13,415 nt of DNA from an uncultured Oscillospiraceae bacterium (GTDB lineage: Bacteria > Bacillota > Clostridia > Oscillospirales > Oscillospiraceae), in contig CAKTPV010000031.1 in the NCBI GenBank assembly GCA_934591815.1, positions 1 to 13,415 of the forward strand. The letters are read 5' to 3'. Under the pieces are notes generated by a model. It had not been told where the DNA came from and did no database searches. It saw only the letters and a program-made list of their open reading frames with translations. Positions 6,228 to 13,292 of the stretch are shown one piece after another. Numbering within the stretch: position 1 is the stretch's first letter; each line of letters opens with the position of its first letter. The position numbers and the translations under genes are program-made.

Positions 6228-7311
6228 AAAAGGTTCTCTTTTCCATATCTCCAAGCGGGATACGCTGCCCCTGCCCAAGGCGCTGCTGATCCGCGGCGGT
6301 ATCTTGGTGCTGGCGCTGGTCTTCTGCGGCCTTATCACCACGCTGCTGACGGGACAGGACCCCATCGCCGTCTACCGCACCATCCTCAAGGGCGCTTTCG
6401 GCTCTCCCCGCCGCATCGGCGTGACCTTCCGCAATGTGGCGGTGCTGCTGGGTATCTCTCTGGCGGTGACCCCCGCCTTCAAGATGCGCTTCTGGAACAT
6501 CGGTGCCGAGGGTCAGACCCTCATCGGCTGCCTCGCCACCACCACCTGCATGATCCTGCTGGGCGGCAAGGTGCCCCATGCGCTGCTGATCGTGATCTCT
6601 CTGGCAGCCGCGCTGCTGGCCGGCGCCGTCTGGGGCTTCCTGCCCGCCTTCTTCAAGGCAAAGTGGAACACCAACGAAACGCTGTTCACCCTGATGATGA
6701 ACTACATCGCCATGCAGCTGGCCTCCTACTTCATCATCGTGTGGGAGGTGCCTAAGGGCGCCGGTAAGATCGGCATCATCAATCAGGACACCCGCGCCGG
6801 CTGGCTGCCGGAGGTCGGCAACTCCTACCTGCTGCCCATCCTCATCGTGGGCATCATGACGGTGCTGATGTATATATACCTGCAATACAGCAAACACGGC
6901 TACGAGATCGCCGTGGTCGGCGAAAGCCAGCGCACCGCCAGCTACGCCGGCATCAAGGTGGATCGGGTCATCATCCGCACCATGGTGCTCTCCGGCGCGC
7001 TGTGCGCCATGATGGGCTTCATAATGACCGCCGGTATCGACCATACCCTGACCACCACCATCGTGAACAGCCGCGGCTTTACCGCCGTCATGGTGTCCTG
7101 GATGTCCAAGTTCAATCCCTTCATCATGATCGCCTCCTCGCTGCTGCTGGTGACCATGGATCGCGGCGCCAGTGAGGTGGCCAGTACCCTGAGCCTGAAC
7201 CACTCCTTCGCCGACATCCTTACCGGTATCATCCTGTTCTTCATTATTGCTACCGAGTTCTTCATCACCTATAAGGTCACCCTGCGCAAGAGCAGCAGAA
7301 AGGAGGCGTGA
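6220..7311 (+). CDS. ABC transporter permease 1 (Bmp-type nucleoside/purine importer)
   Basis: From ATG 6220 the product is 363 residues. A charged cytoplasmic start (MNKKGSLFHISKRD) precedes a hydrophobic segment, and there are about eight to ten membrane-spanning stretches with the GAEGQTLIG motif after NIG. This is typical of the branched-chain/sugar/nucleoside permease superfamily (PF02653, NupB/YufP-like). The EAA-type cytoplasmic loop lies in the VGESQRTASYAGIKVDRV region, where the permease meets the ATPase. It is coupled to the ATPase by an 8-base overlap and is followed after 3 bases by the second permease. The two permeases form the heterodimeric membrane channel of the importer. 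Family and role are clear, but the transported molecule is inferred only from the Bmp family and the neighbouring 8-oxoguanine deaminase-like gene. Confidence 0.92.
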   Translation: MNKKGSLFHISKRDTLPLPKALLIRGGILVLALVFCGLITTLLTGQDPIAVYRTILKGAFGSPRRIGVTFRNVAVLLGISLAVTPAFKMRFWNIGAEGQTLIGCLATTTCMILLGGKVPHALLIVISLAAALLAGAVWGFLPAFFKAKWNTNETLFTLMMNYIAMQLASYFIIVWEVPKGAGKIGIINQDTRAGWLPEVGNSYLLPILIVGIMTVLMYIYLQYSKHGYEIAVVGESQRTASYAGIKVDRVIIRTMVLSGALCAMMGFIMTAGIDHTLTTTIVNSRGFTAVMVSWMSKFNPFIMIASSLLLVTMDRGASEVASTLSLNHSFADILTGIILFFIIATEFFITYKVTLRKSSRKEA

Positions 7312-7314
7312 CGG

Positions 7315-8307
7315 ATGGACTTCAACTTTGTATCCTTCTTCCCCCGCGCCGTCATGCAGGGTATCCCCCTGCTGTTCGGCAGCACCGGCGAGATCCTGAC
7401 GGAGAAGTCCGGCAACCTGAACCTCGGTATCCCCGGCATCATGTATGTGGGCGGCATCAGCGGCGTCATCGGCTCGTTCTTCTATGAGCAGTCCGCCGGC
7501 GGACAGCTCAACGGCTTCCTGGCCATTATGATCCCCATCCTCTGCTCGCTGCTGGGCTCTCTGCTGATGGGTCTGCTGTACTGCTTCCTCACCGTCACCC
7601 TTCGGGCCAACCAGAACGTCACCGGTCTGGCCATGACCACCTTCGGCGTGGGCGTGGGCAACTTCTTCGGCGGCTCCCTCATCAAGCTGACCAACAGCGA
7701 GGTACCCTCCATTGCCCTGTCCAAAACCAGCCTGTTCTTCAAGACCACCCTGCCCGGCGCAGACAGCACCGGCTGGTTCGGTCAGCTGTTCCTGTCCTAC
7801 GGCTTTCTGGCGTATCTGGCTATCCTCATCGCCATCGGCGCCTCCTTCTTCCTGAACCGCACCCGCGCCGGTCTGCACCTGCGCGCCGTGGGTGAGAGTG
7901 CCTCCACCGCCGATGCCGCCGGTATCAACGTCACCAAGTACAAGTACCTCGCCACCTGCATCGGCTCCATGATCGCGGGTCTGGGCGGTCTGTACTACGT
8001 CATGGACTACGCCAACGGCGTCTGGTCCAACAACGCCTTCGGTGACCGCGGCTGGCTGGCCATCGCGCTGGTCATCTTCACCATCTGGCGTCCCAGCGCC
8101 AGCATCTGGGCCTCCATCCTGTTCGGCGGCCTGTACATCCTGAACATCTACCTGCCCACCGGCACCCAGATGGCGGTGAAGGAGCTGTACAAGATGCTGC
8201 CCTACGTCATCACACTGGTGGTGCTGATCATCGTGTCCCTGCGTAAGAAGCGGGAGGATCAGCCCCCCGCGTCCCTCGGTCTCTCCTACTTCCGCGAGGA
8301 ACGCTGA
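7315..8307 (+). CDS. ABC transporter permease 2 (Bmp-type nucleoside/purine importer)
   Basis: This 330-residue, highly hydrophobic protein is shorter than permease 1, as usual for the NupC/YufQ-like partner. The N-terminal region has GSTGEILTEKSGNLNLG, the typical family opening after the first helix, then repeated membrane segments. A cytoplasmic loop, AVGESASTADAAGINVTKYK, matches the corresponding loop of permease 1. A basic C-terminal tail (LRKKREDQ) probably lies in the cytoplasm. AAGGAGG at 7300-7306, overlapping the end of permease 1, sits 8 bases before the ATG. It is the last gene of the ATPase-permease-permease operon and ends 7 bases before a terminator hairpin begins. Confidence 0.92.
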   Translation: MDFNFVSFFPRAVMQGIPLLFGSTGEILTEKSGNLNLGIPGIMYVGGISGVIGSFFYEQSAGGQLNGFLAIMIPILCSLLGSLLMGLLYCFLTVTLRANQNVTGLAMTTFGVGVGNFFGGSLIKLTNSEVPSIALSKTSLFFKTTLPGADSTGWFGQLFLSYGFLAYLAILIAIGASFFLNRTRAGLHLRAVGESASTADAAGINVTKYKYLATCIGSMIAGLGGLYYVMDYANGVWSNNAFGDRGWLAIALVIFTIWRPSASIWASILFGGLYILNIYLPTGTQMAVKELYKMLPYVITLVVLIIVSLRKKREDQPPASLGLSYFREER

Positions 8308-8314
8308 CTGTATC

Positions 8315-8351
8315 AAAAAAAGAGTGGGCCGCTTGCGGCCTGCTCTTTTTT
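8315..8351 (+). terminator. Intrinsic terminator after the transporter operon
   Basis: A run of A (8315-8321) pairs with the closing T-run (8346-8351) around a 9-bp stem, 8322-8330 with 8337-8345, which includes two G-T pairs. The loop is GCTTGC. Only about 34 bases separate its end from the next ATG, and I see no promoter there. The next gene therefore probably relies on readthrough, or on a promoter inside permease 2. Confidence 0.8.
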
Positions 8352-8385
8352 CCTACCCATCACTATCTGCCAAGGAGGAATCGCC

Positions 8386-9741
8386 ATGTCCACCCTGCTG
8401 ATCCGGCACATTGCCCAGCTCGTCACCTGTGACGACAGCGACCGCATCCTGCAAAACGCCGACCTCTACTGCGAGGACGGCTTCATCAAGACCATCGGCC
8501 ATGATCTGGATGTCCCCGCCGACCGCGTCATCGACGGCAGCCATATGTTCTGCTATCCCGGCCTTGTCAACACCCACCATCACCTGTATCAGGTGTTCTC
8601 CCGCAACCTGCCGCAGGTGCAGAACATGGAGCTGTTCGACTGGCTGCGCACCCTGTATGAGATCTGGAAAAATCTGGACGCCGACGTCATCCGCCTGTCC
8701 AGCCTCACCGGCATGGGCGAGCTGATGAAGCACGGCTGTACCACCTGCTTCGACCACCACTATGTCTTTCCCGCCGGCAGCGGCGACCTGCTGGGGGCGC
8801 AATTCGCCGCCGCCGATGAGTTGGGTATCCGAATGTACGCCAGCCGGGGCAGCATGGATCTGAGCAAGAAGGACGGCGGTCTGCCGCCGGACAGCGTGGT
8901 GCAGACGGTGGATGAGATCCTGCGCGACAGCGTCCACGCCATCGAAGCCTATCACGATGCGTCCTACGGCGCCATGCACCGCGTGGCGCTGGCGCCCTGC
9001 TCCCCCTTCTCCGTGTCGGCGGAGCTGCTGCGGCAAAGCGCCATTCTGGCCCGTCAGTACGGCGTGCGCCTCCACACCCACCTGTGTGAGACGAAGGACG
9101 AGGAGGACTTCATGCTGGCGCGGGAGGGCGTCCGCCCGCTGGCATACATGGAGCGCTTGGGCTGGATCGGCAGTGATGTGTGGTTTGCCCACGGCATCCA
9201 CTTCAACGACGAGGAACTGCGTCTGCTGGCGCAGACCGGCACCGGCGTGGCCCACTGCCCCATCAGCAACATGAAGCTGGCCAGCGGTGTGGCGCGTATT
9301 CCGGAGATGCTGGCGCTGGGTGTGCCGGTGGGTCTGGCGGTGGACGGCTCCGCCTCCAACGACGGCTCCAGCCTGCTGGAGGAGCTGCGGGTGGCCTACC
9401 TGCTGCACCGCCTGACCTCCAGCCGTCAGGCGCCCACCGGCTACGATGTGCTGAAGATGGCCACACGGGGCAGTGCCCGCCTGCTGGGGCGGGACGATAT
9501 CGGCCAGCTCAGCGAGGGCAGGTGCGCCGACCTCTTTATGATCGACAGTCGCCGGCTGGAGCTGGTGGGCTGCGGCTGCGACGCCGGCTCGGTGCTGGGT
9601 ACCGTGGGTGTCCGCGGCCCGGTGGACTATACGGTGGTGCAGGGCCGCGTCACCGTGAAGGGAGGCCGCCTCGTCACCGTGGACGAGGAGCGTCTGGCTC
9701 ACGAGGCCGACGCCAAATGCCGCGCCTATCTCGCCCTGTGA
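8386..9741 (+). CDS. 8-oxoguanine deaminase-like amidohydrolase
   Basis: This 451-residue cytosolic enzyme belongs to the amidohydrolase superfamily of nucleobase and chlorohydrolase type (AtzA/TrzN/SsnA group). All expected metal and catalytic residues are visible: HxH at H64 and H66 in NTHHH, H230 with H232 and E235 in LHTHLCETKDEEDF, H269 in FAHG, and D320 in VDGSASND. The pair HTHLCET and DGSASND is characteristic of 8-oxoguanine deaminases, which hydrolyse 8-oxoguanine to urate plus ammonia. The SsnA branch of the purine island is a related alternative. The ATG follows AAGGAGG at 8372-8378 with 7-base spacing. It lies directly behind the importer and near ygeY-ygeW-arcC, which fits a path from imported oxidised purine to urate and on to anaerobic breakdown. 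Other substrates such as isocytosine-like or guanine-like compounds cannot be excluded. Confidence 0.85.
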   Translation: MSTLLIRHIAQLVTCDDSDRILQNADLYCEDGFIKTIGHDLDVPADRVIDGSHMFCYPGLVNTHHHLYQVFSRNLPQVQNMELFDWLRTLYEIWKNLDADVIRLSSLTGMGELMKHGCTTCFDHHYVFPAGSGDLLGAQFAAADELGIRMYASRGSMDLSKKDGGLPPDSVVQTVDEILRDSVHAIEAYHDASYGAMHRVALAPCSPFSVSAELLRQSAILARQYGVRLHTHLCETKDEEDFMLAREGVRPLAYMERLGWIGSDVWFAHGIHFNDEELRLLAQTGTGVAHCPISNMKLASGVARIPEMLALGVPVGLAVDGSASNDGSSLLEELRVAYLLHRLTSSRQAPTGYDVLKMATRGSARLLGRDDIGQLSEGRCADLFMIDSRRLELVGCGCDAGSVLGTVGVRGPVDYTVVQGRVTVKGGRLVTVDEERLAHEADAKCRAYLAL

Positions 9742-9760
9742 CAAGCTGCATCCTACGACA

Positions 9761-9800
9761 AAAAAGGAACGGGACTTTCAAAGAAGTCCCGTTCCTTTTT
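9761..9800. terminator. Bidirectional terminator between convergent genes
   Basis: A perfect 17-bp stem, 9761-9777 with 9784-9800, has a 6-base loop (TCAAAG). A-rich and T-rich ends on both sides let it serve the deaminase gene (+) and the unknown TIM-barrel gene (-). Confidence 0.93.
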
Positions 9801-9805
9801 AGCTT

Positions 9806-10474
9806 CTATTCCAGCTCACTGCGGTTGTCCGCCATGGTCTTGGCGAACAGCGACGCGCTGCTGGGCGGCGTATAGGTGATGGCGTTGGCGCCCGCCTCAA
9901 TGGTGGCCAGGATGCTCTCATCCGTGGGGCCGCCGGTGGCGATGATGGCCATATCCGGATACCGTGCCCGCAGCGCCGCCACGATCTCCGGCGTCCGTGC
10001 CGCGCCGGACACATTGAGGATGTCCACCCCCGCGTCCAGATAGGGCTGGATATCCATCTTCTCCGAGATGACTGTGTACACCACCGGGATCTCCACGGCG
10101 CTCTTGATATCGCGGATCGTCTCCAGTCCGATCTTGCTGTTGCACACCACGCCGTAAGCGCCCTGATGCTCCACATAGGCGGCCATGCTGGCGGAGCGGA
10201 TGCCGGTGGTCAGACCGCCGCCCACGCCGCAGAACACCGGCACATCCGATACGCCGATGATGGCCTGTGTGATGGCAGGCTGGGGCGTGAAGGGGTACAC
10301 CGCGATGATGGCGTCGGCGTTGATATTCTTGATAATGGCCACGTCCGTGCTGAACACCAGAGACTTGATGCGGCGTCCGAACACCCGGATGCCGCTGCAC
10401 TCGCTGATGCAGCGGGGCACCGACAGCGCGTGCTTGCGCAGGTTGCCCTCATAGGCCGGTACATATTTTCTCAC
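9806..10474 (-). CDS. TIM-barrel-like protein of unknown function
   Basis: From a GTG at 10474 the product is 222 residues. The start is chosen because AAAGGA lies 6 bases upstream (10481-10486 on the plus strand) and the protein opens MRKYVPAYEGNL. Longer starts run back through the promoter. It has alternating short hydrophobic strands and helices as in a TIM barrel. Glycine-rich strand ends include VFCGVGGG (80-87), DILNVSG (151-157) and IIATGGPTDES (178-188), followed by ITYTPPS (199-205). These resemble phosphate-binding loops of thiamine-phosphate synthase-like or IMP dehydrogenase-like barrels. Similar proteins in Clostridia are, as far as I recall, annotated only as hydrolase or hypothetical. 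No catalytic residues can be assigned with confidence. It stands alone, with its own promoter, convergent with the deaminase gene. Confidence 0.85.
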   Translation of the reverse strand: MRKYVPAYEGNLRKHALSVPRCISECSGIRVFGRRIKSLVFSTDVAIIKNINADAIIAVYPFTPQPAITQAIIGVSDVPVFCGVGGGLTTGIRSASMAAYVEHQGAYGVVCNSKIGLETIRDIKSAVEIPVVYTVISEKMDIQPYLDAGVDILNVSGAARTPEIVAALRARYPDMAIIATGGPTDESILATIEAGANAITYTPPSSASLFAKTMADNRSELE

Positions 10475-10514
10475 TGGCTTTCCTTTCCCGCTGTTGCATA
10501 CCTGTTCTAACCGT

Positions 10515-10546
10515 ATTATAATAGCACAAACGGGCAAATCTGTAAA
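10515..10546 (-). promoter_or_regulatory. Promoter of the TIM-barrel gene
   Basis: Read on the minus strand, TTTACA (10546-10541), a 17-base spacer and TATTAT (10523-10518) form a good promoter. TATAAT at 10520-10515 is an alternative -10 with a 20-base spacer. The spacer contains TTTGTGC. Confidence 0.7.
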
Positions 10547-10551
10547 TATTT

Positions 10552-10580
10552 TTGTCCGTGTTCTGAGCATTCCCTTTATA
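10552..10580 (+). promoter_or_regulatory. Weak promoter for the macro-domain gene
   Basis: TTGTCC (10552-10557), a 17-base spacer and TTTATA (10575-10580) give a plausible but weak promoter about 40 bases upstream of the macro-domain ATG. TATATT at 10577-10582 is an alternative -10. Confidence 0.4.
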
Positions 10581-10617
10581 TTGTCTGTTTCCCGTACTTT
10601 TTCGTGAGGTGAGTTTC

Positions 10618-11145
10618 ATGCTTTCCATTGTGCAGGGTGATATCACCCAGTCCCATGCCGATGCCATTGTCAACGCTGCCAACACCTCCCTGCTGGGCGG
10701 CAGCGGCGTGGACGGCGCTATCCACCGGGCCGCCGGGCCGGGACTTCTGGCGGAGTGCCGCACCCTCCACGGCTGTGAGACGGGACAGGCCAGGCTGACC
10801 GCCGCCTATGACCTGCCCTGCCGGTATGTCATCCACACCGTCGGCCCCATCTGGCGGGGCGGCGGTCACGGTGAGGCGGCGCTGCTGGCCTCCTGCTACC
10901 GCAGTGCGCTGACGCTGGCCGTATCCCACGGCTGCCGCAGCGTGGACTTCCCCTCCATCTCCACCGGTGTCTACGGCTACCCGGTGTTACAGGCCGCCCA
11001 CGTGGCGCTGAAGGCCATTATGGACTTCCTCCGGGAACACCCGGACATGGACGTGCGGATGGTCTGCCACGGTGCGGACACCCTCCACGCCTATCAGGTA
11101 GTGTGGAATATGCTCTATCAGGACGTAAAGCCCCACGAGGACTGA
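10618..11145 (+). CDS. Macro-domain protein, O-acetyl-ADP-ribose deacetylase / ADP-ribose hydrolase
   Basis: This 175-residue protein consists of a single macro domain of the YmdB type. Binding-site motifs are GDIT (7-10), VNAAN (18-22) with the catalytic-type Asn, [10 protein letters not shown] (27-36) forming the ribose/phosphate loop, and ISTGVYGYP (114-122) forming the diphosphate loop. Such enzymes remove ADP-ribose or deacetylate O-acetyl-ADP-ribose in the cytoplasm. ATG 10618 is preferred because GAGGTGA (10606-10612) lies just upstream. A GTG at 10609 would overlap that site. The gene is divergent from the TIM-barrel gene and convergent with the DUF362 gene, so it is probably transcribed alone. 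The third glycine of the usual GGGGVDG loop is serine here, which is a mild variation. No partner ADP-ribosyltransferase or sirtuin gene is seen in the window. Confidence 0.93.
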   Translation: MLSIVQGDITQSHADAIVNAANTSLLGGSGVDGAIHRAAGPGLLAECRTLHGCETGQARLTAAYDLPCRYVIHTVGPIWRGGGHGEAALLASCYRSALTLAVSHGCRSVDFPSISTGVYGYPVLQAAHVALKAIMDFLREHPDMDVRMVCHGADTLHAYQVVWNMLYQDVKPHED

Positions 11146-11154
11146 CAGGACGCA

Positions 11155-11191
11155 AAAAGGATGCCTCCGGCAGAGCCGGAGGCATCCTTTT
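11155..11191. terminator. Bidirectional terminator between macro-domain and DUF362 genes
   Basis: A perfect 17-bp stem, 11155-11171 with 11175-11191, has a 3-base AGA loop. The A-rich left end and T-rich right end let it serve both convergent genes. Confidence 0.93.
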
Positions 11192-11201
11192 ATGCAAATG
11201 C

Positions 11202-12311
11202 TCAGATCTTGATCAGCTCGTACTCCCGCGTACCGATACCGATCTTCTCGCCGTGCTCCAGACAGCTGTGCCAGTCCGTATCCGGGTGGATGCGCTGGAA
11301 GTGGTCATGCTCGTGGACATGCCCTGCCTCTCCGTCGGCGGCGGAGCCGCGCAGGGGCGTCTGGGCGTTGACCGCGTCCACGCAGGCCATGTCCAGCGCC
11401 ACCGGGTCAAAGGAGGCAAACATCCCCACGTTGGGTACGATAGGCATATCGTTCTCCGAATGGCAGTCGCAGTTGGGGGACACGTCGATGACCAGCGAAA
11501 TGTGGAAGCAGGGGCGTCCGTCCACCACCGCCTTGGTGTACTCGGCGATCTTCCGGTTCAGGTTGGTGGTGGTCTCGTCCCAGTTGATCTGCACCGCGTT
11601 CTTGGGGCAGATGGCGATGCAGCGGCCGCAGCCCACACATCTGTCGTGGTCGATGACAGCCTTGCCGTCGGTGATGACCGGCGCGCCGTGGGCGCAGATC
11701 TTCCGGCACTGGCCGCAGCCCACGCACAGCTTTTGCCTCACATGGGGCTTACCGGCGTTGTGCTGCTCCATCTTACCGGCGCGGCTGCCGCAGCCCATGC
11801 CGATATTCTTCAGGCATCCGCCGAAGCCCGCCTCCTCGTGACCCTTGAAGTGGGTCAGGGAGATGAACACGTCGGCATCCATGACGGCGCGGCCGATCTT
11901 GGCAGCCTGCACATACTCGCCGCCCGCCACCGGCACCTCTACCTCGTCGTTGCCCTTCAGACCGTCGGCGATGAGGATCTGGCAGCCGGTGGTCATGGGG
12001 TTGAAGCCGTTGAGCATGGCGCTGTCCAGATGATCCAGCGCATTCTTCCGCCCGCCCACATACAGGGTGTTGCAGTCCGTCAGGAAGGGCTTGCCGCCCC
12101 GCTCCTTCACGAAGTCCGCCACCGTCTTGGCCCAGTTGGGCCGCAGGAACGCCAGATTGCCCGGCTCACCGAAGTGCATCTTGATGGCCACATATTTCTC
12201 GTTGAAATCGATATCGCCCATGCCCGCCGTTTTCATCAGACGGGTCAGCTTCTGCTGCAAATTCTCATGATAGTCCGCCCGCAGGTCGGCAAAATAGACC
12301 TTCGATGCCAT
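11202..12311 (-). CDS. DUF362 domain protein with two 4Fe-4S ferredoxin motifs
   Basis: This 369-residue protein starts at an ATG preceded by GGGAGG (12320-12325) with 8-base spacing. The N-terminal and C-terminal portions form the DUF362 domain, with conserved-looking patches KMHFGEPGN (44-52), THFKGHEEAGFGG (153-165) and FDPVALD (301-307). A central insert carries two clusters of the CxxCxxCxxxC type, C196/C199/C202/C206 and C225/C228/C231/C235, the second followed by Pro as in 2x4Fe-4S ferredoxins. A soluble electron-transfer or redox role is therefore likely, but the family's reaction is not established. The C-terminal part has a His/Asp-rich patch, HVHEHDHF (331-338), that could bind a metal. 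No signal peptide or membrane segment is visible. It is monocistronic, convergent with the macro gene and divergent from the pseudouridine synthase. Confidence 0.9.
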   Translation of the reverse strand: MASKVYFADLRADYHENLQQKLTRLMKTAGMGDIDFNEKYVAIKMHFGEPGNLAFLRPNWAKTVADFVKERGGKPFLTDCNTLYVGGRKNALDHLDSAMLNGFNPMTTGCQILIADGLKGNDEVEVPVAGGEYVQAAKIGRAVMDADVFISLTHFKGHEEAGFGGCLKNIGMGCGSRAGKMEQHNAGKPHVRQKLCVGCGQCRKICAHGAPVITDGKAVIDHDRCVGCGRCIAICPKNAVQINWDETTTNLNRKIAEYTKAVVDGRPCFHISLVIDVSPNCDCHSENDMPIVPNVGMFASFDPVALDMACVDAVNAQTPLRGSAADGEAGHVHEHDHFQRIHPDTDWHSCLEHGEKIGIGTREYELIKI

Positions 12312-12345
12312 AGTCAGGCCCTCCCTTTTTCGGATTAGTGCATTT

Positions 12346-12354
12346 ATGATACCA
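12346..12354 (-). promoter_or_regulatory. Extended -10 promoter for the DUF362 gene
   Basis: On the minus strand TGG (12354-12352) sits directly before TATCAT (12351-12346), an extended -10 arrangement (TGnTATCAT). No good -35 is visible. Confidence 0.4.
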
Positions 12355-12369
12355 CATTCCCGGAAAATA

Positions 12370-12378
12370 TGCTATACT
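12370..12378 (+). promoter_or_regulatory. Extended -10 promoter for the pseudouridine synthase gene
   Basis: TGC (12370-12372) precedes TATACT (12373-12378), an extended -10 element. A weak -35-like ACCACA lies 16 bases upstream of the hexamer. The ribosome site begins only 11 bases after the hexamer, so the leader would be very short, about 15-20 bases. Confidence 0.5.
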
Positions 12379-12401
12379 GTTTTTTCGGAAGGAGGTGCGC
12401 C

Positions 12402-13292
12402 ATGCGTATACTGACCCACACCGTCGCCGCCGGAGAGGACGGTCTTACCGTCAGGCATCTGCTCCGCAGCCTGTGGCATATCGATCACAGCCTGCTGAGC
12501 CGCCTGAAGTTCCGCAACGCCATCACGCTGAACGGTGCACCCGTCACCGTCCGGGCCGTGGCCCACACCGGTGACCTGCTGTGCGCCGACGTGTCCGATC
12601 CCTCTGGCGAGAACCCGCATATTCAACCGGTGGACTTTCCGCTGGACGTTCTATACGAGGACGACGACCTGCTGCTGCTCAACAAACCCTCCGGCATCGC
12701 CCTGCACCCCGCCGCACTGACGGAAGAGCCAGTGACGCTGGCCGGGGCGGTGGCCTTTTACCTCCGCAGTGACACGTTCCACGCCGTAAACCGGCTGGAC
12801 CGAGGCACGACCGGCATCATGGCCGTGGCCAAAACCGGCTTTGTCCACGCCCGCTGCATGGCCCAGCTCCACACCCCGGACTTTCAGCGGGACTACCGGG
12901 CTGTGTGCGAGGGCGTGCCTCAGCCTCCGGAGGGGGACATCGACCTGCCCCTGGGCCGGGCGGAGGGGTCATTGCTCAGGCGGCAGCCCGACCCGGCAGG
13001 ACAGGCCGCACACACCCATTATCAGGTGCTGGAGACGGCCCAGGGCCGCGCCCTGCTGCGGCTGACCCCCACCACCGGACGCACACACCAGCTGCGGGTA
13101 CACATGGCCGCCATCGGTCACCCCCTCACCGGCGACTGGCTCTATGGCACGGAGGACAGGGCGCTCATCGCCCGTCCTGCGCTCCACAGCTATCACCTGC
13201 GGATGCTGCACCCGGTCACCGGTGCGGTCATCGACGTCACCGCCCCTCTGCCGGAGGATATACAGCGGCTGTTGAAGGAGGAACGTCTATGA
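12402..13292 (+). CDS. RluA-family pseudouridine synthase
   Basis: From ATG 12402 the product is 296 residues. The start is set by AAGGAGG at 12389-12395 with 6-base spacing. An upstream in-frame ATG at 12369 lies within the predicted promoter and is rejected. An N-terminal S4-like RNA-binding domain (about 1-65) precedes the catalytic domain. The catalytic motif is HAVNRLDRGTTG (127-138) with Asp133 as the expected nucleophile. GRTHQLRVH (226-234) is the second family signature, and LLNKPSGIALHP (92-103) the strand before the active site. These enzymes isomerise uridine to pseudouridine in rRNA or tRNA in the cytoplasm. The exact target (RluC-, RluD- or RluA-like) cannot be told. It overlaps the following acetyltransferase gene by ATGA, so the two are translationally coupled. 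Confidence 0.94.
   Translation: MRILTHTVAAGEDGLTVRHLLRSLWHIDHSLLSRLKFRNAITLNGAPVTVRAVAHTGDLLCADVSDPSGENPHIQPVDFPLDVLYEDDDLLLLNKPSGIALHPAALTEEPVTLAGAVAFYLRSDTFHAVNRLDRGTTGIMAVAKTGFVHARCMAQLHTPDFQRDYRAVCEGVPQPPEGDIDLPLGRAEGSLLRRQPDPAGQAAHTHYQVLETAQGRALLRLTPTTGRTHQLRVHMAAIGHPLTGDWLYGTEDRALIARPALHSYHLRMLHPVTGAVIDVTAPLPEDIQRLLKEERL

Noticed and set aside
4593..6365. Long minus-strand open frame opposite the ATPase gene
   Set aside because: It is low-complexity, rich in Gln, His, Leu and Val, with no motif. The plus strand carries clear ATPase motifs and a ribosome site.
6004..8316. Long open frame on the minus strand (770 codons) opposite the permeases
   Set aside because: It mirrors the codon pattern of two well-supported permease genes, is rich in His, Gly, Gln and Asp, and has no family resemblance. 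This is a typical shadow of GC-rich coding sequence.
8353..9744. Minus-strand open frame opposite the amidohydrolase gene
   Set aside because: The plus strand holds all amidohydrolase metal ligands in order. The minus product is low-complexity.
11103..12338. Plus-strand open frame of 411 codons over the DUF362 gene
   Set aside because: It crosses a perfect bidirectional terminator, and the minus strand carries two ferredoxin motifs and a good ribosome site.
12369..12401. Upstream ATG extension of the pseudouridine synthase
   Set aside because: It overlaps the extended -10 element and lacks a ribosome site. ATG 12402 has AAGGAGG at the right distance.
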